From NCBI GenBank assembly GCA_949775045.1, contig OX459098.1:23108375-23172374 (forward strand): a DNA stretch of 64,000 nucleotides. Direction: 5' to 3'. A program made the translations under genes and the position numbers. The stretch's first letter is position 1; every line of letters begins with the position of its first letter. The notes under the pieces are model-generated. The model was given only the letters and a program-made list of their open reading frames with translations, was not told the origin of the DNA and did no database searches. Positions 12,801 through 27,689 of the stretch are shown here, one piece after another. Source of the stretch: Metridium senile (Eukaryota; Cnidaria; Anthozoa; Actiniaria; Metridiidae).

Positions 12801-14468
12801 CTAAATAGAAACTATTAGTTAGTAACTATTTTGTTTCTATTTCATGGTTTTAGTGTTTTCACTCTACATTGTTTGTTTTCTTATATTTTACTATTAATTA
12901 AATATGTAAAGTCACCCCCAAGTCATTGCGACTTATCACAAATAATAGCTATTAATTAAATATGTAAAGTCACCTCCAAGTCATTGTGACTTATTACAAA
13001 TAATAGCTATCAATTAAATATGTAAAGTCACACCCAAGTCATTGTGACTTATCACAAATAATAGCTATTAATTAAATATGTAAAGTCACCTCCAAGTCAT
13101 TGTGACTTATCACAAATAATAGCTATCAATTAAATATGTAAAGTCACCCCCAAGTCATTGCGACTTATCAAGGGCTGTCAACCCCATACATATTCAAACC
13201 TGTAGATTGAGATAATTGAGAAAATTTGCACCATTTTGTTCGATATTCCCCGAATTTCTGCCATTTTGTTTGTCTCTTAAAAGTCCGAACCAAAAAAAAA
13301 AAAGGTCTTTGTGGCATATATTCTTAGTAAATTTATCAATTTTACCGATTATCTGGGAGATTCGACTCCGAAATCTTGAGACCGGAAGAAACGGTCCAAA
13401 ATCTTGAGACTCCTGTATTAATCCGGGAGAGTTGACAGCCCTGCTTATCACAAAAAATAGTTAATACTTACAGATGTAAAGTCACCCCCAAGTCACGGAG
13501 TTCTTTGACAGTCAGCAAAGGGGAAATGATGTCTTGACCATAACGATCATAAATCAATACCTATGAACACATTAGAGCGATTTCACATAACGCATTTTAG
13601 TATGCTAATGAGTTAAATGAGCTTTGCGCTGGGAAATACACATTTAGCGTACATAAATATCTCGTTTTTTCGTTCTTTCTGATAAATGAGCAAAATCTAT
13701 TTAAATATTCATTCTAATACAACAGCCAGTTCTGATACTTTGTTTCTTAATTTTCGACGAGATTGTCATATTAAGCAATTTGTGATAAATATGTGTGCTC
13801 ACCCGTGCGAAGCTCAATATCATATTACTTTACTCATTAGCATACTAAAACGCATTATGTGAAATCGCTCTATTCAGTTTCTATTTTATATTTGACATAA
13901 CAACAAAATCAAAACATTCATAAAACCCCTTGATCTATAGGGTAGTTCTTGAAGTCAAAATAGATTGAACACTGGAGCAGAAAGCAACTGTTACAAATTC
14001 TAAAACTGTCATGTCTAAATATCTTTACTAGGTCTTCTAGATCAGTTACACAATATTAAACATTTAATTATAAGTACCTTCCAAGCAGGTTCAACAGCAA
14101 CAGACTTAGTGACTGGCTGGTTCAAGTTAAGCATTCGCTTTAAGGCTTCTGTCATTATTGGAAAAGAAACTCATTAAACCATGTAAAATGAAAATAATAT
14201 TGCTTGTGAAAAACCATTTATAAACTAATCATATCGATGAATCTAGCTACTTTTTTAAATATTCAAGTGAAATTAGCAAGACATTTCTTCCCAACGAACG
14301 GTAAATTCGCTGATAAAAAATATTTTATATTGTCTTATTCTTATCCTGGCGTGTACTTGTAGTCATAATTATTATTGCCGAGAAAAATGCAATAATATAA
14401 AGTGACTATTAATAAATGAAAATACAAACTATTTTACCGATTTGCCTTGTTCTCATACTAGCCGCCAT
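31..14468 (-). CDS. SCFD1: SCFD1/Sly1, Sec1/Munc18-family vesicle-fusion protein (5' 16 coding exons; 3' end outside window)
   Basis: Sly1 is the SM protein that binds the Golgi syntaxin and promotes SNARE fusion in ER-Golgi transport. I assembled the exons from protein similarity plus splice sites, with phases agreeing throughout: 14438-14468 (ATG at 14468, [10 protein letters not shown]), 14078-14148, 13472-13560 ([16 protein letters not shown]), 9303-9393, 8746-8868 ([17 protein letters not shown]), 6649-6736, 5918-6007, 5710-5765 ([11 protein letters not shown]), 5564-5646, 5298-5397 ([19 protein letters not shown]), 4930-5081, 4276-4366, 3843-3919, 1976-2057, 360-419 and 31-67. They give about 440 residues of a family normally about 640 long, so the C-terminal third lies beyond position 1. 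The order and content follow human SCFD1 as I remember it. The acidic linker in exon 11 (about residues 275-325) is divergent, as is usual there. Introns hold many MITEs, a LINE and a nested transposon. The intron after exon 14 starts with GC instead of GT. Confidence 0.95.
541..1029. mobile_element. AT-rich inverted-repeat MITE in SCFD1 intron 15/14 region
   Basis: Ends TTATTCCAC / GTGGAATAA, and subterminal sequence on both sides rich in TTTTCGCG / ACTTTATTTTCGC motifs in opposite orientation. Imperfect arms; no coding capacity. Confidence 0.55.
1028..1135. mobile_element. Short hairpin MITE
   Basis: GATAAATACC...GGCAATAAGCC pairs with GGCTTATTGCC...GGTATTTATC around a centre of GCCTTATAGGCTTTATAGG repeats. 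It abuts the element to its left. Confidence 0.55.
1681..1771. repeat. 23-bp tandem repeat, 4 copies
   Basis: tattcaagggcaatatacat + tag at 1681, 1704, 1727 and 1750, followed by an inverted fragment tattgccctcaaatggggg. Confidence 0.93.
2293..2647. mobile_element. Compound MITE with nested inverted repeats in SCFD1 intron 13
   Basis: Outer arms AGCAATAAACGAGCGATTTC and onward to GGGATGTTGGGAGAACAC at both ends. Inside lies a second inverted pair of CACGGCACAACTTTTGCCTA, with a third partial copy. A related gtgttctcccaacaatcccg fragment is at about 12471-12490. Confidence 0.82.
2655..3842. other. SCFD1 intron sequence without recognised content
   Basis: AT-rich intronic DNA between SCFD1 exons 14 and 13. 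Small open frames here (2715-3002, 3366-3794) lack any domain, codon bias or splice context. Confidence 0.6.
4518..4780. mobile_element. Tc1/mariner-like MITE in SCFD1 intron 11
   Basis: 263 bp with ends CAGCTATTTCAAAAAACAT and the complement, continuing through GAATACTGAATAGTGCA. Bordered by TATA on both sides (TA or TATA duplication). Confidence 0.82.
6421..6612. mobile_element. Palindromic MITE in SCFD1 intron 6
   Basis: About 78-bp arms: CAAATTGTGTTGATGTGT, ACACACAGATCAACCAAT and the terminal doubled motif CATTTAAATCTGTACTTTCC, mirrored on the right. The centre is about 36 bp. Confidence 0.85.
6845..8341 (-). mobile_element. LINE fragment (CR1/L2-like) in SCFD1 intron 5, with (GATA)n tail
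   Basis: Reverse-transcriptase remnant on the minus strand in two frames: 8341-7664 with [44 protein letters not shown] and [10 protein letters not shown], then 7740-7231 with [33 protein letters not shown] and [12 protein letters not shown]. The switch near 7681 is a one-base frameshift. The 3' end is AAATAAAGTTTAT followed by a short TATC/GATA run (6845-6875), typical of microsatellite-tailed LINEs. The 3' UTR has been enlarged by an 89-bp tandem repeat. It is inserted antisense-compatible (same strand as SCFD1) within the intron. Confidence 0.87.
6958..7205. repeat. 89-bp tandem repeat, about 2.8 copies, inside the LINE 3' region
   Basis: The string attatacatactacattat recurs at 6958, 7047 and 7136 with nearly identical intervening sequence (period 89). 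AT-rich and non-coding. Confidence 0.92.
8351..8454. mobile_element. Short hairpin MITE beside the LINE fragment
   Basis: CCTACCCCTTCTAAATGGAG then AAGCTGTGTCAAAAT, mirrored by ATTTTGACACAGCTGCTCGA and TTTAGAAGGGTTAGG. Confidence 0.72.
10056..10064. repeat. Target-site duplication, left copy
   Basis: AACGAGTTT directly left of the TAGACTAC end of the long inverted repeat; an identical 9-mer sits at 11373-11381. Confidence 0.88.
10402..10617 (+). CDS. Unknown basic protein N-terminus with Cys pair (fragment in MULE-like element)
   Basis: The ATG lies exactly at the inner edge of the left inverted repeat. [20 protein letters not shown] is followed by [12 protein letters not shown], a possible zinc-binding start. 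It stops at 10617 after crossing into sequence antisense to the helicase fragment. No family is recognised. It looks like a first exon or gene start left after internal deletion. Confidence 0.4.
   Translation: MVDTPKKTAKRERKPKPSTVDDFCRACGCSFKIVYGEFAKVSHISTENLFDLPGRSGVQISDQIFRSLRLQ
10493..10882 (-). pseudogene. N-terminal fragment of a RecQ-like superfamily-2 helicase, one in-frame stop
   Basis: ATG at 10882: [20 protein letters not shown], then [33 protein letters not shown] (Walker A, motif I, with the Gln-motif residues EEQ upstream) and CRVLVV. A TAG follows, and then in the same frame [20 protein letters not shown] (motif Ia-like) and a tail to a stop at 10493. A serine codon is expected where the TAG stands (SPL in RecQ proteins). 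Only about 100 residues exist and motifs II-VI are absent, so it cannot be a functional helicase. It converges with, and overlaps antisense, the plus-strand fragment. Confidence 0.75.
11373..11381. repeat. Target-site duplication, right copy
   Basis: AACGAGTTT directly right of the GTAGTCTA end of the long inverted repeat. Confidence 0.88.
12636..12866. mobile_element. Diverged inverted-repeat MITE in SCFD1 intron 3
   Basis: TAGAGCGCAAACACTATATC at 12636 pairs imperfectly with the complement ending at 12866 (gttttagtgttttcactcta). GAAATAGAA and TAGTGACTATTAGTCACTA hairpins lie inside. Confidence 0.6.
12896..13170. repeat. 58-bp minisatellite (5 copies) derived from the SCFD1 exon 3 / intron 3 junction
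   Basis: gtaaagtcac recurs at 12906, 12964, 13022, 13080 and 13138. On the minus strand each unit reads GACTTGGGGGTGACTTTACA, the 3' end of SCFD1 exon 3, then an intron-start-like segment ending TTTGTGATAAG. The real junction 13472/13471 has CATCTGTAAGTATTAAC; the copies read CATATTTAATTAATAGC, so the donor GT is lost. Confidence 0.9.
13171..13442. mobile_element. hAT-like MITE in SCFD1 intron 3
   Basis: Ends AGGGCTGTCAAC / GTTGACAGCCCT. Flanks CTTATCA at 13164-13170 and 13444-13450 give a 7-bp (8 with one mismatch) duplication as for hAT elements. It inserted into the exon-derived minisatellite only 30 bp from SCFD1 exon 3. Confidence 0.82.
13573..13872. mobile_element. MITE with 41-bp inverted repeats in SCFD1 intron 2
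   Basis: Ends TAGAGCGATTTCACATAACG, continuing CATTTTAGTATGCTAATGAGT, with the near-perfect complement at 13832-13872. A TA duplication is possible at the borders. Confidence 0.88.
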
Positions 14469-15659
14469 CTTGGATCACGATGTGCGCATGCGTCAATCCG
14501 TTTGCAACGTGTCCGTTCACCACAGGAAATCCAAAACGTTGTTTATTCTGATAACAGGGGTAGAAAGGGACTAGGGGTAAAAAGGAATGCTTGTTTAAAG
14601 ATACCAGAAGTAATTATAAAGGGCATGACATGGACGAATTTTAGCCCCTAAATAAGAGATGCCTCAATAATATAAAGCAAAAATGTACAGGTACCACAAG
14701 ATAGCATATTCATCACTTTTTCCCATTTGTCATGTGATCAGACTTGGGGCATGATTTCTTGGAGCAACGAAACCAACAACTGCGTGTAGTCCATTTTGTC
14801 CAAAAAATGGCAAAATACCCCCCACCCCCACAGGATCTTTGACATGGGATAGATTCTGCTAACAGGGAACACATGACCTTGGTCATAGTGTGAGCCACCC
14901 TAGCACATTCCTAAACAGGAAGTATAGCCAATGACAACAATGCCAGCAGAGGAGGGTACTCTTGGTGGTTTATTCATTCTTTTTAATGCTGTATGAGCCT
15001 GCTCTATACATAACAACTTGCACTGGACACACTCTGGGCTCTCTCTTCTTGAACATAGCAATTACAACAATTATTGTTCTAATTATTTTGTTGTAATAGC
15101 TTGACTGGCAATGATTCATTTTTATTTTTAAACACTGACAATAATATTCACATATGTTTATTATTTGACGGTGTTACAAATTTCATTACCTATTGTTTAT
15201 TATAGTGCATGTAAGTTCATATTTAATATTTGTGACAATAACAAACATGTGTTTTATAACTTGTAACAGAAAAACAGCACAAACACTATTTACATGTTCA
15301 AAAACATATTTCTATTGTGTTGGATTCCATGTGTTCCACAAGATAATAATATTTTAAAAACCATGAAATAAAACAGGTTTTGTGATTCTATTGAACATGT
15401 CATTTTACTTCCACTTTAAATGAAATTTATAATATTCTTTATATTGCAAATATTTGTATTTTAACTTGAATAGGCAGTTATATCAGTATAAAATTATGCT
15501 TATACCATTATACCATTATACCATAAGGAGCAATTAAAACATGTCCCTAGAAATGAAAAGTGCTGCTTTATTTTGAAACATTATTATGGAATTGGAATGG
15601 TGCTTATTAAACATGTTGTTTAAAGTTCAACTATAGAGGGTAATTACTGCCCTCACTAG
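14469..15659. other. Intergenic region between SCFD1 start and the WDR20 3' end
   Basis: Probable SCFD1 promoter just above 14468 (a GC-richer stretch with gccgccatcttggatcacga). The rest is AT-rich with no gene, and TATA or initiator elements are not clear. Confidence 0.5.
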
Positions 15660-15900
15660 TAGGAGCTTTGGATCTAGTTGGATGAATGGTCATTGAGCAG
15701 CTGGTTTGGATAGACGGTAATCACTTCTTGTTGCCAGTCACATAATGGTTATTCAAATATATTACCTTTCATTAAACCCTTGCTGTAATATAGATAATAA
15801 TAATAATAATAATAATAGATAGGAATAACCATTATACGACTGCCTATATGAAGCAGTAACTGTCTACCCAAAGAAGCTACCCAGTCTCTGTGCATCCAAC
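15660..15900. mobile_element. Diverged inverted-repeat element with internal (ATA)n tract
   Basis: TAGACGGTAATCACTTC ... CATAATGGTTATTC on the left pairs imperfectly with GAATAACCATTATACGAC ... CAGTAACTGTCTACCCAAAG on the right. (ATA)n at 15793-15818 lies between. Confidence 0.55.
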
Positions 15901-16529
15901 TGGTTTTTGGAGAGGGGATTCATTAAAGCTGTATTTGAAAGCAACAAAATATCATCTGGTTAGAAAAAAATAAATTCAAATGAATTCAAATTGAATGCTT
16001 GCAATACACCTATGAACAATAATTTGTCTTAAATAGTAGTACTAAAACATACTGAATCCTTTGTTATTAGCACTATTTAGTTCTAACTAGTATAATTTGT
16101 TTCATGGGTTTAGTTTGAGCACTCTAAATGTAATCTTTAGAAAGCATATTAAGTTAGTTTTGATTGTCACCATTGCACAAATGCTTTCCTTGGCCTCCTT
16201 CTATCATACTACGGTGCCCATTGTCACAACGCCCTGTGCCAAAAACAAAAACATGCATGTCAGTGAATGACATAGCTCTAAGTGATTTTCAGACTAAGCA
16301 TCTTAAGTCTGTTGCTTGTCCCCCGTAACAAATGTAAGTGTCTGAAGTACTCTGCATTTAAAAGAACATCTCTTATTAAAAAGTTTCCATTTCATTTCAT
16401 ACCAAAGGTGAAAAGTTCCCAAATGTGCACAATTTATTCAATGGACTAATTTCATGGATTAATTCACAATCAATCAGGCAATCAATATTTGTTTGTAGAA
16501 TGCTGTTATTTTTTAAACCACAGCATTAT

Positions 16530-17238
16530 AGACCTTCTGCGAAACTTAGTAGCCGTGCCTTTTAGCACACAGACATGAGGCTTAATTATTATGTAAAAAG
16601 AGCAAAAACATTCCGTCGCTAAGGGCAAAACTACAACTTCACTGCCTGCATTTTATAGTTGTTTTTCCACCTTTTTCTTCTGTAAAATACTAGAATTTTC
16701 AACTAATAGTTAGCCTTTTTTTCCAATTTTTAGTAGCATTTTTTTGTTTTTGACCTTTACACTGCTCGACTTAACGCTAGTCTGTGATGGAATTATGGAT
16801 GAGAAAAGTGATTCAAAGTCAGGTTAATTCATCTTTTTAACTTATTGTAAAAAATTAGCTCATTTTTAACCATACATACAACTTCATTTCGATTGTTTAG
16901 TTAATTCTCTATCATTTTTAAAAATGGGCTAATTTTTTTCAATAAGTTAAAAAGATGAATTTACCTGACTTTGAATCACTTTTCTCCTCCATAATTCCAT
17001 CACAGACTAGCGTGAAGTCGATCAGTGTAAAGGTAAAAAAAAAAAAAAAGATGCTACTAAAAATTTAGTTGAAAATTCTAGTATTTTACAAAAGAAAAAG
17101 GAGGAAAAACAATTATAAAATGCTGACAGTGAAGTTGTAGTTTTGCCCTTAGCGACAGAATGTTTTTGCTCTTTTTACATAATAAGCCTCATTTCCGTGT
17201 GCTATAAAGGCCCGGCTACTAAGTTTCACAGAAGGTCT
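16530..17238. mobile_element. Fold-back element next to the WDR20 stop codon
   Basis: About 325-bp arms (16530-16860 and 16920-17238) starting AGACCTTCTGCGAAACTTAG and its near-complement, with a roughly 60-bp centre. Matching blocks are visible along the arms: the TTGCCCTTAGCGACGGAATG region, GAAAATTCTAGTATTTTAC, and the GATGGAATTATGGA / CCATAATTCCATC area. No open frame. The right end is 17 bp from the WDR20 stop, so it may lie in the 3' UTR or last intron. Confidence 0.88.
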
Positions 17239-17254
17239 ATTGTATTAATACAAG

Positions 17255-22486
<5,232 letters not shown>

Positions 22487-23667
22487 TGCGGAATAAAGTT
22501 CTTCTAAACATTGGTGAAGCCCAGTTCTGCTTCTAGCTTGCTCTCCCGTTGAGCAAAACCTTCCCGAACAACATTCTAACAAGCGCAATTTCTATTGGCT
22601 AACTGCTTCGATACCCCAATCAGTTATCTTCTCTATGATTTGCTCCAAATGTAGTTTCCAATCGTTAGACATTCACTTGATTTCCAAAATAATATTGAAA
22701 TAAATAAAAATACAAATAATCGACCATTACATAACCATCAAAACAAAATTTACACGTAATCTAAACTATCAACTGTGTCCGACAACCTAAAATGTTATAC
22801 GGGTTTGTAAAAATTTTTTTCGACATGCGCAGAGACGATTAGAGAAACAAAATAAACAGAGAATGATGGGAAATGTACCACAGGGATACCAGAGGGTCTT
22901 GCATTTCTCAGATATTTTCTTTGATGAGAGTATAAAATATTTTGTCGGTTTTTGTCAGCTCGAAACGTCAGTAAAGTTAAGTTACCTTTTTTTTACGGTG
23001 TTACAAATTCCATTATATTACCTATTGTATTCATTGGAATTACTTACTGATATGTAGCTTGTTGAATCAGTATACTCCTAAATCAGTAGAAACTGTAATA
23101 GGAGATATAACTACTAGTGGAACACTGATAGACACTTATAGACTTATAAACGGGAGGTAAATCGACGAAAACTTTATAAATTAGCAAAAGATAAAAATGA
23201 ATATTAATTCGACCTTAGTTTACGGCCGAATTATTGATCAAAATTGATTGCTAAAAAAAACTACAAACACAGAAAATCAGCCAAGAGTAAGTTTGAACAG
23301 ATTTATTGTTAGTAGCAGCATGAAAGCAAAACACAATATTTTTTCTGTGTAACTAGACGCCCTGATGGCGACTTACTGGGCTACCTGGATTGTTCGGCTA
23401 CAAATCTGAGTTAATAGGATTAGCTTGAGACGATTTTAAACGAATTAATACGTATTTATTGTTTTTGTTGCTGTTATTTCATTTGTATTATTTTTTTATC
23501 CTTCCTCCTTTCCCAACCGCTCTTTATTCCTGAATATTATGTATTAAACAAAAACCTAAATGGAGGCTAACTCGATAACTTCCCAGTTTACTTAGCCTCC
23601 ATGCTCAATTTCTATATTCTATAAAACATACATAATAGAAACACTCATACAAACATACAAACGAATA

Positions 23668-24000
23668 TAGAAAGAAAAATGTAAAAATGTATAATATAAT
23701 GTATAATATATATTGTAATTACACCTATTTCAATTAACGTTGCCCATCTGGAATGGTCGATCTGAGACCGATAGGAATTGTGGGATCTCGTTAAACTGCA
23801 AATCCACTATTATAATCACGCTCGAATATTAATGTTTACTACTGAAATACTATTATTCATTATTCAGCAACATTCAAGTGTGATTAAAACAACACATTTG
23901 GAATTTAATGAGCTCCTACAATTCTTATCGGTCTCAGATCAACCATTCCAGATGGACAACGTTAATTGAAATAGGTATATAAGAGCAAATAAAGATTCTA
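23668..24000 (+). mobile_element. 3' tail of the same LINE type, interrupted by a MITE
   Basis: Left part aatatagaaagaaaaatg to ttgtaatta (23668-23721) and right part tatataagagcaaataaag (23974-23998) are contiguous in the uninterrupted copy at 25030-25124. The intervening 254 bp is an inverted-repeat MITE. Confidence 0.65.
23723..23976. mobile_element. MITE with about 60-bp inverted repeats, inserted in a LINE tail
   Basis: Left end ACCTATTTCAATTAACGTTG and its complement on the right; arms continue through CATCTGGAATGGT, GATCTGAGACCGATA and GAATTGT. The empty site at 25074-25090 confirms the insertion. No clean target duplication can be read, so the superfamily is unknown. Confidence 0.82.
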
Positions 24001-24100
24001 TAGGTAAATTCATTGGAGGACGAGGGAATTCCACGTTGAATTTCACGAGAGAAATCAATATCGCATGAATCGTCCTCCAATGAATTTACCTATAGAATCT
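23993..24100. mobile_element. Short palindromic MITE
   Basis: 30-bp perfect arms, starting AGATTCTATAGGTAAATTCA and continuing TTGGAGGACG, flank a 48-bp centre. No clear target duplication. Confidence 0.7.
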
Positions 24101-24227
24101 GATTGGCTGTTGACCCTTGCTCATGCATTCTCATTCTTCTTGCTCATTCATTCTCTCCTCTCCGCCCTCCTCCCCGACTAGCCCCCAATCCCCGCTCGCT
24201 CGTTTTATTAAAGCTAAAATTTTCGGA

Positions 24228-24263
24228 ATCCGGAGGGAAAAGTAGGGACTGCTCGCAGTCTAT
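24228..24263. mobile_element. Terminal-repeat remnant related to the 10-kb MULE-like element
   Basis: ccggagggaaaagtaggg followed by actgctcgcagtcta matches the outer end of the right inverted repeat at 11341-11372 (ctggagggaaaagaagg, actactcgtagtcta), including the small hairpin. Only one end is evident; a minisatellite starts immediately next to it. Confidence 0.55.
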
Positions 24264-24640
24264 ATCGATGGGGCAAGGTAGATATGAATGGGGCAAGACG
24301 TTTTATCGATGGGGCAAGGTAGATATGAATGGGGCAAGACGTTTTATCGATGGGGCAAGGTAGATATGAATGGGGCAAGACGTTTTATCGATGGGGTGAG
24401 GTAGATATGATTGGGGCAAGACCTTTTATCGATGGGGCGAGGTAGATATGAATGGGGCAAGACGTTTTATCGATGGGGCGAGGTAGATATGAATGGGGCA
24501 AGACGTTTTATCGATGGGGCGAGGTAGATATGAATGGGGCAAGACGTTTTATCGATGGGGCAAGGTAGATATGATTGGTACAAGACATTTTATCGATGGG
24601 CGGGGCAAGGTAGATATAAATGGGGCAAGACGTTTTGTAA
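24264..24640. repeat. 41-bp minisatellite, about 9 copies
   Basis: Unit atcgatggggcaaggtagat + atgaatggggcaagacgtttt. Starts at 24264, 24305 and so on (period 41), with a few substitutions and one insertion near 24600. GC-richer than its surroundings. Confidence 0.95.
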
Positions 24641-25016
24641 TGTAATGTAATAACTTTATTTATAAACAAATGATATACACAAATGATTATATTGATAGAG
24701 ATCAATATGAAATACTAATAGAGGTCGTGTGTAAATAATACAATAATATAAAATGTGAGATATTTACATATTACAATGATAAATATATTATACAATATTT
24801 CTAATTACAAGAGAAAAACCACATTAATTGATATAAAGAATCTAAATATTATCAATACTAAGTGTGATTGATGCAGAGATCATAGTGTTTAATTCTCTTT
24901 TTAAAACTAATGAGGGAGTGCTCCTCTTTTAAGGAGTCTGGTAAGGAGTTCCATATTTTTGCACCAGTGTACGTAAAACCTTGTTTTGTAGACATCAGTT
25001 CTAACCTTCTAATCTA
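24640..25016 (-). mobile_element. LINE 3' end fragment
   Basis: Minus-strand coding remnant reads LELMSTKQGFTYTGAKIWNS then LPDSLKEEHSLISFKKRIK, the C-terminus typical of LINE ORF2 proteins (compare TGAKLWNSLPESLKEE of the LINE at 45 kb). It is followed by an AT-rich 3' UTR and an AAATAAAG(TTACA) tail at about 24640-24665. Strongly 5'-truncated. Confidence 0.75.
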
Positions 25017-25029
25017 CTTTCGGCCAATA

Positions 25030-25124
25030 TAGAAAGAAAAAATGTAAAATGTATAATATAATGTATAATATATTATATTGTAATTAGTATATAAGAGCAA
25101 ATAAAGATTCTATTCTATTCTATT
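25030..25124 (+). mobile_element. 3' tail of a second LINE type with (ATTCT)n end
   Basis: aatatagaaagaaaaaatg, then repeated tgtataatata motifs, ttgtaattagtatataag and aataaagattctattctatt. The same 3' tail occurs at 23668-24000, where a MITE has split it. The coding part is absent. Confidence 0.6.
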
Positions 25125-26480
25125 CAACCAAGTTCTTCAAATTAGAAAAATGTCATGCTCACTTGTCCGGTACACTAGTATATGGTGCTCCCGTAATTAT
25201 GCGCGCTGCGCGGTTTTGCATTTCGGGAATAACAAAAGAAAGAGTTCAGCTCAAATGATCTTCTTTAGTTTTTTAATTAATGATTTTCCAACTAAATTTA
25301 AAAGTCAGGACAGCGTTATTGCAAAAAGTAGTTATAGGCAAAATAATGAAATTTAGTAATTTAAATTTTTATTTTTTGCTAGTTTACTCGCAAGTTTCCA
25401 TTTCTAAAGTAATTGATTTGATAGAATCGTTTGTTTCGCAATAGTTGAGCGATCAAAGGTTGCGAATGGTAACACCATATTGAATGTTTTTGGCGTTTGA
25501 CATTTACTCTGTAAATATTGACCATATCATTTGAAAAGCCATTTCCAAAATGATGTTAAACTGCTCTATTACAGTACAAAAATTCGGCTGGTTCACGTCC
25601 CATCAATTCAGTTATATTTCTCAACTTTTGGAGAATGCTATTTCGCAAATTCTTTACAATTTCAAATCTGCGCGGCTTACATCATAATTTTGTGCTTTTT
25701 CAATTTCAGTTTTTATTATTTCGTGCGTTTTCATGAATTCACGCTGTTTTATATTTTTTCGTTTTTCGTGATTTCGCACGGTTTTTTAATTTTACGATTG
25801 CGATGCGCAAAAAGTTATCCGCTTTGATTAAAAAACTTGCCTTTGATAGCTTCTATTCTAAGCAGTCTGTATTCCAGTTCCTCATCAGTCATAGCTTTTC
25901 CTAAATCTTTCGAAATTCGCCGCATGCACCGTTACAGCGAGTCATTATAGATTCATTAAAACTGATGACTGTGTTCTACCGCTGCAGAATATTGTCTTCT
26001 AGAAAATGACATTTGAACAAATGCGTCAATGTTAATGAAATGTTTGTTATAAAGTGAGATTTTCTGGGTTAATGGCTCGGCGGTAATTTAGGTTTTGTTG
26101 ACATTCAAACTCTGTCAGTGTTCTGGCTTGTACTACAAGTCGAGATGTCGAAATAACTTACTTGATGGAAATTCAATCGAAGTTTATGAGAAGAAAATGA
26201 AGAGATTGAGTAAAGGTATTGCCGAAATTTAGTTCAGTCTCCACTTGTTAGCTCTATCGGTTCGAGTCGGTTTTCAAGTCATTCGTTCAATCAATTTACA
26301 TTTAATGCATAAGATATCATCTTAGCTATTAGTATATTTTGGTTCATCTATTCATTCACCTCTCTTTTCGTTCGTTCATCGACTGATTCGAGATACAATA
26401 CAGTTCGTTCATTCATCATTCATCCATCCATTCATTAGCTCATTCATCCATCCATCTATTTATTCATTCACAAAACAATC
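25125..26480. other. Intergenic, no gene recognised
   Basis: AT-rich. The segment 25660-25800 has ttttcgtgatttcgcacgg-type sequence resembling the MITE at 541-1029. The 98-codon frame at 25531-25827 is low-complexity Phe/Tyr-rich and unsupported. Confidence 0.5.
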
Positions 26481-26493
26481 CATTCATTGACAT

Positions 26494-26613
26494 ATCCATC
26501 CATCCATCCATCCATCCATCCATCCATCCATCCATCCATCCATCCATCCATCCATCCATCCATCCATCCATCCATCCATCCATCCATCCATCCATCCATC
26601 CATCCATCCATCC
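26494..26613. repeat. (ATCC)n microsatellite
   Basis: About 120 bp of catc units inside a longer cattcatt/catccatc-rich tract (26340-26640). No gene. Confidence 0.97.
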
Positions 26614-26829
26614 AATTTATTCATTCATTCATCTGTACATTCATTTATATATATATGATAAAAAATAAGAGACTGAAGTCTTACTATAAGGCGTTATAAC
26701 GGGGCATACCAATATGTCATTGCGTACATGTTTGCTCATGTAGACACCAGTTTTAACTATAGTAGATCATGATGTTTGTTATTCCGGTACATGACAGTCA
26801 ACCTTGAAACATACTTACATCAAAACAGC

Positions 26830-27300
26830 ATGTAAAGAAAGCTAACAGTATCTATTTATCTTACTTTAGATGTATAGCCGTCACAAAGCAATATTACACC
26901 ACCTTAGACGTAAGTCCTGCTCAGCAGACATTTTGTAAACCGTTCCATGTTTGCTATCTTTTAAGCTCTTTTAGCTAACAGCATGTAACAACATTAGTCT
27001 TGCTCTCTCACAAAGCAACAGCGTACCACAATTTTCCAACCTTAACGTAAGTCCTGCTCAGCTACAGACATTTTTTAATTATAAACTCCATGTTTGCTAA
27101 CTTTTAGCTAACAGCAGTGTAACAGCAGTGTAACAGCATTAATCTTTCATTCGACTTTCAAGCGTCACGAAGCAATATAAAGACCTACTCAGGAGCAGCC
27201 GTTTTGTAAACTCCATCAGGGTGCGTTTGCTAAGTTTTAGCTAAAAGTATTAATCATGCTCTCGACTTAAATTTTAGTAAGCTAGCGTCATAAAACTTTG
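26830..27300. repeat. Degenerate long tandem repeat, 3-4 units of about 130 bp
   Basis: The recurring series 'gtcacaaagcaata ... taagtcctgctcag ... cagacatttt ... ctccatgtttgctaacttttagctaacagc ... attaatc' appears three to four times with indels (26830, 26985, 27160). Confidence 0.7.
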
Positions 27301-27689
27301 TCTCTCCTTTTATGTTGTAGCTACTCAACACAACTGGCAGCTACTACATAGTGTTTAGCCTGCGTGATCAGGGGGGCGTAGGGGCGAGGGGGAGGGGGAT
27401 AGGGAGGGGAGAGGAGGTTGAAAACCGCACAAAGGCACCAAAATTTGCTAAAAATCGCAACTGCAAGATTTTTAAAACCGCAAAACCGCAGATATAAATG
27501 ACCCTGCAAAAACCGCACCAAAAATAATGCGAAACCGCATCAACGCAAACCCTTACGCCCCCTCCTGCGTGCACCCTACACCAAAGCCTCGGTTTTTTGT
27601 TTGGCTACTCGCAGGCTACATAGCGTTAAAACAAAATAATAATGATAATGTTACGCAATTTGTTTTTAGATAAAAGTAGACTTCAATAC

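Noticed and set aside
14442..14651. 69-codon plus ORF starting over the SCFD1 first exon
   Set aside because: Antisense to SCFD1 exon 1 and its upstream region, with no similarity to a known protein.
25531..25827. 98-codon plus ORF
   Set aside because: Phe/Tyr-rich, AT-driven, overlaps MITE-like sequence; no domain.
26487..26699. Ser-Ile-His-Pro repeat ORF
   Set aside because: Translation of the (ATCC)n microsatellite.
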